Shown in pieces: positions 56,110 through 64,000 of a DNA stretch of 64,000 nucleotides. Both the position numbers and the translations under genes were made by a program. How positions within the stretch are numbered: the first letter of the stretch is position 1; every line of letters starts with the position of its first letter. Under the pieces are notes generated by a model. That model was not told where the DNA came from. It searched no databases and saw nothing but the letters and a program-made list of their open reading frames with translations. The DNA is from Maribacter orientalis (GTDB lineage: Bacteria; Bacteroidota; Bacteroidia; Flavobacteriales; Flavobacteriaceae), in assembly GCF_900109345.1 (NCBI RefSeq), contig NZ_FNZN01000012.1:1-64000 (forward strand). Reading direction: 5' to 3'.

Positions 56110-56497
56110 CTTGCTAAGATATTTAGTTCTTAAATTAATATTCAATCCTCGATCCAGCTTACCACTACAACGATATAGAGAGACATTTTATCGTGTTATT
56201 TTACTACAATTTAAGCTTAAGATGTTAAAATTATTAACATTGGAATATGTGAATTAAAACGGGTCTAAATTATTGATATATCAACGATTACGGCTGTTCA
56301 AAGAGAATATTTTAAATACAATTTCAACAAATAGAATTAAAGATCTCGTAAAATATTGCATTTGAATTATTACTATATGCGTTAAAATTGCTATTATTAT
56401 ACCGGATTTTGATTTTTTTAACATTTGACAGCTTTATAGAATGATAAGAAAGGTCAGAATCTCGCAAATTAATTTAAACTAACAAACAACAACGATT
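56110..56497. other. Long untranslated region upstream of the SusC gene
   Basis: 388 bases without a gene. AT-rich with no perfect TAnnTTTG box, no strong hairpin and no tRNA. Such long leaders before susC-like genes often carry ECF-sigma or regulator sites, but I cannot point to a defined site here. Confidence 0.45.
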
Positions 56498-59400
56498 ATG
56501 AGTCAAAAACGTGATTACAAGTCGATCAAATCCAAAAAAAGGTCTTCCTTTTTTAAATCAGGGATTTTATCGATGCTTGTTTGCTTAGGAGCCCAACTGG
56601 CCCAAGCAAATGAAATGACTGACACTTCAACTGAAGCAAAGGTTAAAACTGTACAATCAACGGTTACAGGTACTGTAACAGATGATTTAGGAACACCACT
56701 ACCGGGAACAAACGTGGTAGAAAAGGGTACTACTAATGGTACTCAAACAGATTTTGATGGTAACTATACCTTAAATGTAGAGCCGGGTGCTACATTGGTA
56801 TTTAGTTATATAGGATTTCAAAGAAAAGAAGTTGCTGTTAATGGTCAATCGGTAGTTAATACTTCGTTAGCCGAAGATGCTTCTGCTTTAGACGAGGTTG
56901 TAGTAACAGGTTACCAAGTACTTACAAAACGTGAAACTACAGCTGCAGTATCTATAGTAGCTGCTGAAGATTTAGCTGCAGTACCTTCTGGTAACATTGA
57001 ACAACAATTACAAGGTAGGGTAGCTGGTGTAACTGTTCTTACAAACGGTCAACCAGGAACTACTAGTCAAATTAGGGTACGTGGTTTCAACTCTTTTGGA
57101 GATAACTCACCTTTATATGTTGTAGATGGTGTACCAACAAGAAATGTTGACTTTATAAACCCAGACGATGTTGAGACTGCTACAGTACTTAAAGATGCAG
57201 CAGCTGCGTCCATTTATGGAGCAAGAGCAGCAAACGGTGTAATTGTCTATACTACTAAACAAGGATCTAGGTCGAAGAGAAAAACTTCGATGACCTTGAA
57301 CGTAAATAGTGGTGTTGTGGATCCAAATGTTGCTGGTTCGCCTGATCAACTTAGTCCATTAGATATGGCAAGATACACTCATATTGGCTATGAGAACAAT
57401 GCAGCTGCCAATGGTACAGCCGTACAATACACCCACCCTCAATATGGAACTAACGCAACGCCTACCATACCTGACTATTTGCATGCAAATGGCCAAAATG
57501 GAGTAAGTGCTGGTGACGTTGATTTAGCTGCTGTAAGAGCAGCTTACGAAGCAGATCCTGAAAATACATTCTTAATTCGACCTAATTTAGCTGGAACAAA
57601 TTGGTACAAAGAACTTACTCGAATTGCTCCACAAAGTAGAGTTTCTTTAGGTTTTGATGGTGGTAATGAAAATGGCCGATTTTATATGGGTATTTCTGCA
57701 CAAAACCAAGATGGTATTGTACTTGGTCAAGAATTTTCAAGATATGCCGCGCGTTTCAACTCTGAATGGGATGTTACTCCATGGCTTTCTTTTGGTGAAA
57801 ATTTTCAAGTGACTTATAGATCTACCAAAGGGATTGCCGGTGGTGCAGGTGGTGTTAATTCCTCTACTGAGGAAACCGAACTTTTATCTGCTTTTAGAAT
57901 GCCTACTATTATTCCTGTTTATGATGAATTTGGTAGTTTTGCAAGTACGAAAGCTGCAGGGTTCAACAACCCAAGAAACCCAGTTAGAAGTAGAATATTG
58001 AATGCTGGAGATGACAAATCTTATAACATTGGTGGTTTCGGTAATATGTACGCGTTGGTTAAGCCATTTGAAGGTATGACTTTACGTTCTAGCCTTGGCG
58101 GTAGCTACGGAAATTATTATTTTGTAAATTATAACTACAAATATTTAGGTGATTCAGAACCTGAAGCAAGTAACTCATTTAGTGAAGGCAGTGGTTATTC
58201 TTTTGCATGGACATTTACCAATACTTTTAGTTATGAAAAATTATTCGGTCAACATAAAATTACTGCCTTTGGTGGTATAGAAGCGTTGAATACTGGAAGA
58301 GGAAGAAATATTTCTGGTAATGGTATTAATCCTTTTTCTACCGATTTAGATTTTCAAAGTTTAACAGTAGTACAAAGTCCTAATGTAAACAGTAATCAAT
58401 TCAAAGGATCTACGTACTTCTCTACTTTCGGAAAATTAGATTATAATTTTAATGAAAAGTACTACTTAACAGGTGTACTTCGTCGTGATGGTTCTTCACG
58501 TTTTGGTGAAAATAAAAGATACGGTACATTCCCAGCTGTTTCTGCTGCTTGGAGAGTTATTGCTGAACCTTTTATGCAAAACCAAGATATTATTTCTGAT
58601 TTGAAAGTTAGAGGTGGTTGGGGTGAAATGGGTAGTGATAACAACGTATCACCTAACAACCAATATTCTTTATTTGCTTCTGATCGGGGTAGTACTTTCT
58701 ATCCAATCGATGGTCAAAATAGCGGTGCAAATGAAGGTTTTGCTGCTAGTAGAATCGGTAACGCAAATGCACAATGGGAAACGTCTGAAACAACAAACAT
58801 TGGTTTTGACCTTTCTATGTTCAATAATAAACTAGAATTTATTCTTGATTGGTGGAAAAAGGATACTAAACAACTTTTATACCAAGTACCATTACCTGGT
58901 GTAACTGGTAATTATGCTGCTGCTCCATCAGTAAACATTGGTGGTATGAGAAACCAAGGCGTAGATTTTCAAATAATAGGAAAAGGAAACTTTACTGAGG
59001 ATATTTCTTTCGAAGTAACAAGTACTAATTCATTTCTTACAAATGAAATAACAGCATTGGCTCCAGGTATTGACTATTTTGGTGATCAATTTACTTATAG
59101 AGGTATTGCACCAATACGTAACTCTGTTGGGCAATCAATATCTACTTTCTTTGGGTATAATGTTATTGGGTATTTTAATAGCGCAGATGAAGTTGCCAAC
59201 TCGCCAGCTCAAGAAGGGAAAGGTTTAGGTCGTTTCAGATATGAGGATGTTAATGGTGATGGTGAAATTACTCCAGATGATAGAACTGTAATTGGTAGTG
59301 CTGTACCAGATTTTACAGGTGGTTTAGATTTAATCTTACGTTATAAAAATCTAGAATTCCAAACCTACTGGTATGGTTCTGTTGGTAACGAAATATTCAA

Positions 59401-59809
59401 CCAAACTAAATGGTTTAGAGATTTCTTTGGAACATTCGAAGGATCTGCAAAAGGAACAGGTGCTTTTAATTCTTGGACTCCTCAATTAGGTAATAATGCT
59501 GGTTCACCAATTTGGGAAAGTGCTTCTAACTTAAGTACAAGTGGTGCATCTAACTCTTGGTATGTAGAAGATGGTAGTTACTTAAGATTGGTTCAATTGC
59601 GTATAGGGTATAATTTTGACACCGCATTGGTTGACAAAATGGGACTTAGAAAGTTAAACGTAGGTTTATCGGCGAACAATATTTGGACAATTACCAACTA
59701 CGGTGGTCTTGATCCTCAAGTTGCTGGACCTGATACTAACTTTGGTATTGATGTTGGTAACTTCCCTGTAACGCCTAGTTATGCAATCACCTTAGAAATA
59801 GGTATTTAA
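56498..59809 (+). CDS. SusC/RagA-type TonB-dependent outer-membrane transporter
   Basis: A 1103-aa protein with signal peptide ILSMLVCLGAQLAQA after a long basic N-terminus. Residues ~50-125 are a carboxypeptidase-regulatory-like domain (VTGTVTDDLGTPLPGTNV). A TonB box-like stretch DEVVVTGYQ is at ~133. The plug (~145-255) has QLQGRVAGV and LKDAAAASIYGARAANGVI. A 22-strand barrel follows to the C-terminus (YAITLEIGI). It imports oligomers across the outer membrane with the SusD-like lipoprotein. The substrate, probably a glycan or peptide, cannot be told: no hydrolase is in view. Confidence 0.95.
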   Translation: MSQKRDYKSIKSKKRSSFFKSGILSMLVCLGAQLAQANEMTDTSTEAKVKTVQSTVTGTVTDDLGTPLPGTNVVEKGTTNGTQTDFDGNYTLNVEPGATLVFSYIGFQRKEVAVNGQSVVNTSLAEDASALDEVVVTGYQVLTKRETTAAVSIVAAEDLAAVPSGNIEQQLQGRVAGVTVLTNGQPGTTSQIRVRGFNSFGDNSPLYVVDGVPTRNVDFINPDDVETATVLKDAAAASIYGARAANGVIVYTTKQGSRSKRKTSMTLNVNSGVVDPNVAGSPDQLSPLDMARYTHIGYENNAAANGTAVQYTHPQYGTNATPTIPDYLHANGQNGVSAGDVDLAAVRAAYEADPENTFLIRPNLAGTNWYKELTRIAPQSRVSLGFDGGNENGRFYMGISAQNQDGIVLGQEFSRYAARFNSEWDVTPWLSFGENFQVTYRSTKGIAGGAGGVNSSTEETELLSAFRMPTIIPVYDEFGSFASTKAAGFNNPRNPVRSRILNAGDDKSYNIGGFGNMYALVKPFEGMTLRSSLGGSYGNYYFVNYNYKYLGDSEPEASNSFSEGSGYSFAWTFTNTFSYEKLFGQHKITAFGGIEALNTGRGRNISGNGINPFSTDLDFQSLTVVQSPNVNSNQFKGSTYFSTFGKLDYNFNEKYYLTGVLRRDGSSRFGENKRYGTFPAVSAAWRVIAEPFMQNQDIISDLKVRGGWGEMGSDNNVSPNNQYSLFASDRGSTFYPIDGQNSGANEGFAASRIGNANAQWETSETTNIGFDLSMFNNKLEFILDWWKKDTKQLLYQVPLPGVTGNYAAAPSVNIGGMRNQGVDFQIIGKGNFTEDISFEVTSTNSFLTNEITALAPGIDYFGDQFTYRGIAPIRNSVGQSISTFFGYNVIGYFNSADEVANSPAQEGKGLGRFRYEDVNGDGEITPDDRTVIGSAVPDFTGGLDLILRYKNLEFQTYWYGSVGNEIFNQTKWFRDFFGTFEGSAKGTGAFNSWTPQLGNNAGSPIWESASNLSTSGASNSWYVEDGSYLRLVQLRIGYNFDTALVDKMGLRKLNVGLSANNIWTITNYGGLDPQVAGPDTNFGIDVGNFPVTPSYAITLEIGI

Positions 59810-59854
59810 TAAAATAATAATATAATAATTAGTAACTTTAAGAAAAAGTAAACT

Positions 59855-61603
59855 ATGAAAACATTTAAATTTAAAAAACCATCGTTATTACTAGGCGCGT
59901 TGCTTCTTGCATCGATGTCTTGTAGTGATGAATTTTTGCAAGTAGCCCCTACGGACTCACTTGCAGATGCTCAAGTAAGTACCAAAGCTGGTATAGACGG
60001 CTTACTAATCGGTACATACGCTGCACTGAATGGAGTTTTTGGAAATCGTTTCGAAGGCCCTAACCATTGGGCAACAGGTTCTGTTGTTGGTGGAGAAGCT
60101 AATAAAGGTACAGATGCTGGGGATTATAGCACGTTGAATCCTATTCAACGTTTTGAGGCTAGCCCTGTAGATCCAGGAGGAGATTTTAACTCCTTGTGGA
60201 GAGGTCGATACGAAGGAGTTAGTAGAGCAAACAAAGTACTTCAAGCGATAGGGAATTCAACTGAATTGTCTGCTGCCGATGCTGCTCGTCTTTCTGGTGA
60301 AGCTAGAATGCTAAGAGGTCATTTTTACTTTGATCTTAAAAAACATTTTAACAACATTGTTGTTTTTGATGAAACTGTAGCCTCAGAAGATATAGTATTA
60401 TTACCTAACAACGGTGATGCTTGGGCTATTATAGAAGCTGATTTGCAATATGCTTATGACAATTTACCAGGAGTAAATGGTGCAGGCCGTGTAAACAAAT
60501 GGGCAGCAGCAGCACTTATGGGTAAGGCTAAATTGTATCAACAAAAATTCGGCGAAGCCAAGACTTGGTTTGATGATGTTATTGCAAATGGTGTAACTTC
60601 TAATGGACTAAAATTTGCGTTATTAGATGATTATGCACAAATCTATAATGCCGAAAATGATAATAATGCAGAAGTTGTATTTGATGTAGAATCTGCCAAT
60701 AATACAGGTAGTGTTAATAATGCAAACTGGTTCGATGATTTAAATTACCCATACAACACTGGTCCTGATGGTCCTGGTAACTGTTGTGGTTTCTTTCAAC
60801 CTAGTTTCGAAATGGCAAATTCATTCAGAACTGGTGCAGATGGACTACCATTATTAGATAAGTCATATAATAGCCCTGCAAATGCAGTTAAAAATGATTT
60901 TGGTTTGGAAGCAGACGAGCCGTTTGTTGAAGATGCTGACCCATTAGACCCAAGAATTGACCATGCTATTGGTAGAAGAGGTATTCCTTATTTAGATTGG
61001 ATCGAGCACCCAGGTAAAGCATGGATTCGTAGCCAACCTTATGCTGGTCCATATTCTCCAAAGAAATATATCTATTACAGAAGTCAAGAAAATAGCTTCA
61101 CCGATGGTAGTTCTTGGACACGTGGTTATGCGACTATGAACTATACTATCATTCGTTTTGCTGATGTTTTATTAATGGCTGCAGAAGCTGAAATAGAAGC
61201 ACCAGGTGGTTCTTTGGCTACTGCTTTAGATTATGTTAATCAAGTAAGAAGAAGAGCTGCAAACTCTGAATATTGGGTGAAAGAATATGATTCTGATGCA
61301 AATGCTGCAAATTATGTTATTTCTGAATATACTTCATTCCCTAATGCAGATTTTGCAAGAGATGCTGTACGCTTCGAAAGAAAACTTGAACTATCTGGTG
61401 AAGGACATCGTTTCTTTGACCTAGTTAGATGGGGTGTTGCTGCTGAAGAGCTTAATGCATATTTAGCTTACGAATCAACATTATTGGTTACTAAATTTGG
61501 AGGCGCAAGCTTTACAACTGGTAAAAATGAATACTTCCCAATTCCTCAAGCTCAAATTGATATAACCGGTGCTGAAATTTTATCTCAAAACCCAGGTTAT
61601 TAA
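59855..61603 (+). CDS. SusD/RagB family surface lipoprotein
   Basis: A 582-aa protein, 45 bases after the SusC gene, with lipobox ALLLASMSC (Cys at ~23). The TPR-like helices of the family are seen (GEARMLRGHFYFDLKKHF; KWAAAALMGKAKLYQ) as is the conserved end (RDAVRFERKLELSGEGHRFFDLVRWG). It is the substrate-binding lid of the SusC pore. Confidence 0.96.
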   Translation: MKTFKFKKPSLLLGALLLASMSCSDEFLQVAPTDSLADAQVSTKAGIDGLLIGTYAALNGVFGNRFEGPNHWATGSVVGGEANKGTDAGDYSTLNPIQRFEASPVDPGGDFNSLWRGRYEGVSRANKVLQAIGNSTELSAADAARLSGEARMLRGHFYFDLKKHFNNIVVFDETVASEDIVLLPNNGDAWAIIEADLQYAYDNLPGVNGAGRVNKWAAAALMGKAKLYQQKFGEAKTWFDDVIANGVTSNGLKFALLDDYAQIYNAENDNNAEVVFDVESANNTGSVNNANWFDDLNYPYNTGPDGPGNCCGFFQPSFEMANSFRTGADGLPLLDKSYNSPANAVKNDFGLEADEPFVEDADPLDPRIDHAIGRRGIPYLDWIEHPGKAWIRSQPYAGPYSPKKYIYYRSQENSFTDGSSWTRGYATMNYTIIRFADVLLMAAEAEIEAPGGSLATALDYVNQVRRRAANSEYWVKEYDSDANAANYVISEYTSFPNADFARDAVRFERKLELSGEGHRFFDLVRWGVAAEELNAYLAYESTLLVTKFGGASFTTGKNEYFPIPQAQIDITGAEILSQNPGY

Positions 61604-61628
61604 TAAATTAAAGCTTTCAATATTTTAG

Positions 61629-61661
61629 GAAAAGGCTACCATAATTGGTAGCCTTTTTTTT
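61629..61661 (+). terminator. Terminator after the SusC/SusD operon
   Basis: AAAAGGCTACC - ATAATT - GGTAGCCTTTTTTTT: an 11-bp-class GC-centred stem with eight T residues, 26 bases after the susD-like stop. Confidence 0.9.
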
Positions 61662-61690
61662 GTTACTTCCTTAAGGTTCTTGCATATTTG
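61661..61690 (+). promoter_or_regulatory. Weak promoter candidate before the FG-GAP lipoprotein
   Basis: TTG ending at 61662, a 20-base spacer and CATATTTG (61683-61690), one base off TAnnTTTG. Its position after the terminator and 24 bases before the ATG suggests separate expression of the last gene. Confidence 0.35.
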
Positions 61691-61713
61691 TAAAAGTATA
61701 TTTCAAAAGAAAA

Positions 61714-64000
61714 ATGAAGAATTCAAAATTTCAAATTGTTACTTTTTTATCTCTATTTATCCTTTTAGGATGTAGTGAGAATAAACCTAAAACACTATTC
61801 ACAAAAGTTAGCTCTAATGCATCAGGACTGAATTTCAGTAATCAATTGTTTGAAAATGATTCAATCAACATATTAGACAATGAATTTGTGTATAATGGTG
61901 CAGGTGTTGCTATTGCGGATATTAATGGTGATGGCCTTGAAGATATTTTCCTCGCAGGCAACCAAGTTGATAATAAATTATTTCTAAATGAAGGAAAATT
62001 AAAATTCAGGGATATAAGCAAAGAAGCACAAATTGGCAAAACTGATAGTTTACAATGGTCTTCAGGAGTTACCATTCTTGACATTAATTTAGATGGTTTA
62101 CAAGATATTTATATCTGCAATACATTTAGGAAAGATAGTATTCAAAGAAAAAACTTATTATATATTAATCAAGGTAATAGCAAAAGCAACTTACCTTATT
62201 TCAAGGAAGAAGCTGCAAAATATGGTTTAGATGACCAGACTTACTCTTCTCATGCGCAGTTTTTTGATTTCGACAACGATGGTGATTTAGATGTATTTAT
62301 CGGTGTTAACCGTATAGAAGGAATAAATCCGAATCAATTTAGCCCATTAACCGATGATGGCACTTCTAAAAGTAAAGATATTTTATATGAGAATGTTTAT
62401 ATCGACAGTTTAGACCAAAGAAAGTTTATAGACGTCTCAGAAAAAGCTGGTATTCGATACCATGGGTATAGCCACAGTACGTTGATTAATGATTTTAATG
62501 AAGATGGGTGGCCAGATATTTATGTCGCTAATGACTTTCTAAGTAATGATTTAATTTATATCAATAATCAAGATGGTTCTTTCACCAATAAAGCTGGTGA
62601 AATATTTAAACATTTTAGCCTATCCTCTATGGGTAGTGATATCACCGACGTCAATAATAATGGCCGAATGGATATATTCACCACAGAAATGCAACCCTAC
62701 TATAATAAACGAAAAAAATTATTTCAAGGTCCAAGCAGTTACCAAAAAGAAATTTTTACTAGAAAATACTTATATGAATATCAATATACTAGAAATACTT
62801 TACAACAAAATTTAGGTATTAATCCTGAGAACGAATTGCCAATTTTTGGTGAAATAGGAATGTTCTCTGGCATACAAGAAACCGATTGGAGCTGGGCTCC
62901 CCTATTTGCAGACTATAATAATGATGGTTGGAAAGATTTACTGATAACAAATGGTTTTCCCAAAGATGTTACAGATCGTGATTTTGGTGATTTTAGAGTT
63001 ACCGCTAGTAGATTAGTAAGCAAACAAACATTAATTGAAGCCATACCTGAAATTAAGATTCCAAATTTTATATTTAAAAATTTGGAAGGAAAAGGTTTTG
63101 CCGATGTTACAAAAGATTGGGGTTTAAATTTTGGTACTTTTTCGAACGGTGCTGCTTATGGAGATTTGGATAATGATGGCGACCTAGATTTGGTTATAAA
63201 CAATATTAATGACCCTGTTTTATTAATGGAAAACCATTCTAATGAGTTAACCCCAGAAGAAAATTTTCTAAGAATAAAACTTACAGGAGACAAACAAAAC
63301 CCCGAGGCTATCGGCAGTACGGTAATAACTTATTACGATAACAAGCAACAACGCCAATCACTACTTTCAGGCAGAGGGTATTTATCACAACCAGAGAAAA
63401 TCTACCATGTTGGACTTGGAAAAATTAAAAAAATAGATAGTTTAAAAATCATTTGGCCAAATGGAAAAATACAAATTGAAACTAGCCCTACAGTAAATAA
63501 GCTTAACAAATATGCCTATCGACCTTCCTCTTTAATTGTTAATAAGTATAACACTCCTTTATTTACCAAAGCATCAAAAAATCTGGGATTGGATTTTTTA
63601 AGCAAGGATAATGACTTTATAGATTTTAATTTTCAAAGAACTATACCACACAAATTTTCTCAGTTTGGTCCTTCCATTTCTGTTGGAGATATTAATGGTG
63701 ATAATTTAGAAGATATTTTTATAGCCGCTAGCAGAGGAGAAGATGAAGCTTGGTTTTTACAGACTCCAGAAAGCACCTTTATTAAAGCCACAGTCTCCTA
63801 TAAAAGTGAAGAAAAGCTTGAAGATGATTCTAGCTCTTTATTATTTGACGCTGATGGTGACGGGGACTTAGACTTATATTTAGCCAGAGGAAGCGCACAA
63901 TATCCTTCAGGTAATATACTTTATAAAGATAAGCTTCTACTTAATGATGGTAAAGGGAATTTTACCGATTCTTCCGACGCCATACCTGATGTAAACTCGA
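61714..64000 (+). CDS. FG-GAP/VCBS repeat lipoprotein with ASPIC-UnbV domain (3' end outside window)
   Basis: ATG 61714 opens a frame that stays open to base 64000 (762 codons seen), so the gene is complete at its 5' end only. The lipobox is LFILLGC (Cys ~20). Repeated calcium-binding FG-GAP/VCBS motifs occur (DINGDGLEDIFLAG, DFDNDGDLDVFIG, DLDNDGDLDLVINN, DINGDNLEDIF, DADGDGDLDLYLA). An ASPIC-UnbV domain lies at ~530-590 (GSTVITYYDNKQQRQSLLSGRGYLSQ, shown here as GRGYLSQ plus LKIIWPNGK). In Bacteroidota, proteins of this kind often sit beside SusC/SusD pairs and are thought to bind substrate at the surface. Confidence 0.88.
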   Translation, partial: MKNSKFQIVTFLSLFILLGCSENKPKTLFTKVSSNASGLNFSNQLFENDSINILDNEFVYNGAGVAIADINGDGLEDIFLAGNQVDNKLFLNEGKLKFRDISKEAQIGKTDSLQWSSGVTILDINLDGLQDIYICNTFRKDSIQRKNLLYINQGNSKSNLPYFKEEAAKYGLDDQTYSSHAQFFDFDNDGDLDVFIGVNRIEGINPNQFSPLTDDGTSKSKDILYENVYIDSLDQRKFIDVSEKAGIRYHGYSHSTLINDFNEDGWPDIYVANDFLSNDLIYINNQDGSFTNKAGEIFKHFSLSSMGSDITDVNNNGRMDIFTTEMQPYYNKRKKLFQGPSSYQKEIFTRKYLYEYQYTRNTLQQNLGINPENELPIFGEIGMFSGIQETDWSWAPLFADYNNDGWKDLLITNGFPKDVTDRDFGDFRVTASRLVSKQTLIEAIPEIKIPNFIFKNLEGKGFADVTKDWGLNFGTFSNGAAYGDLDNDGDLDLVINNINDPVLLMENHSNELTPEENFLRIKLTGDKQNPEAIGSTVITYYDNKQQRQSLLSGRGYLSQPEKIYHVGLGKIKKIDSLKIIWPNGKIQIETSPTVNKLNKYAYRPSSLIVNKYNTPLFTKASKNLGLDFLSKDNDFIDFNFQRTIPHKFSQFGPSISVGDINGDNLEDIFIAASRGEDEAWFLQTPESTFIKATVSYKSEEKLEDDSSSLLFDADGDGDLDLYLARGSAQYPSGNILYKDKLLLNDGKGNFTDSSDAIPDVNS

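Noticed and set aside
46755-56205. Shared 13-mer ATTTTACTACAAT upstream of pfkA and of the SusC gene as a common operator
   Set aside because: Many 13-mers repeat by chance in 64 kb of AT-rich DNA, and the match has no symmetry or conserved surroundings.
61714-64000. Frameshifted pseudogene, because no complete ORF is found here
   Set aside because: The frame checked at several points is open from ATG 61714 to the window edge; the gene is just cut off.

Overview
The window looks like chromosome of a marine Flavobacteriaceae (Bacteroidota), close in character to Maribacter, Zobellia or Arenibacter; the genus is an inference. The evidence is low GC, several secreted proteins with type IX secretion (T9SS) C-terminal sorting domains, a SusC/SusD pair, a bacillithiol gene (bshA), an LptD of the Bacteroidota type, and promoters of the TAnnTTTG form.

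Region 1 (1-15.2 kb) is accessory. It opens with the 3' end of a secreted BIG2/discoidin-like protein with a sorting domain, followed by an AT-rich stretch with a CPBP-like membrane protein of degenerate active site and a SAM methyltransferase. Next is a compact hybrid NRPS/PKS cluster of three genes: a 2231-aa A-PCP-KS-AT-ACP-aminotransferase protein, a 1325-aa C-A-PCP-thioesterase protein, and a Sfp-type phosphopantetheinyl transferase. Read collinearly, one starter acid (the adenylation pocket resembles proline codes) is extended once with malonate, the beta-ketone is transaminated, one amino acid is added and the product is released by the thioesterase. This is the best candidate for an undescribed system in the window.

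Region 2 (15.3-29.5 kb) holds a GT32-like glycosyltransferase, a giant 2.2-kaa secreted protein (sugar-dehydrogenase propeller, di-heme c, three ricin-type lectins, seven PKD repeats, sorting domain), a tRNA-Ser-like gene with an abnormal anticodon arm and its own strong terminator, an FAD/NAD(P)-binding protein, and a second sugar-dehydrogenase-like secreted protein carrying a second predicted propeller. A small lipoprotein is translationally coupled to that last gene.

Region 3 (29.5-56.1 kb) is mostly conserved flavobacterial core. It contains an OmpA-family porin; the GH3/beta-lactamase fusion, bshA and PrcB-like operon; an amidase, MlaD, HdrC-like, HdrB-like and small-protein operon; lptD-ridA; pfkA, gapA and a GlcNAc-kinase-like gene; tamB; and the tsaD, rsmE, DUF4159, AI-2E and THUMP-like methyltransferase operon.

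Region 4 (56.1-64 kb) is a SusC/SusD outer-membrane uptake pair followed by an FG-GAP/ASPIC-UnbV lipoprotein that runs off the right edge. No CRISPR array, insertion sequence, transposase, integrase or rRNA gene was recognised.
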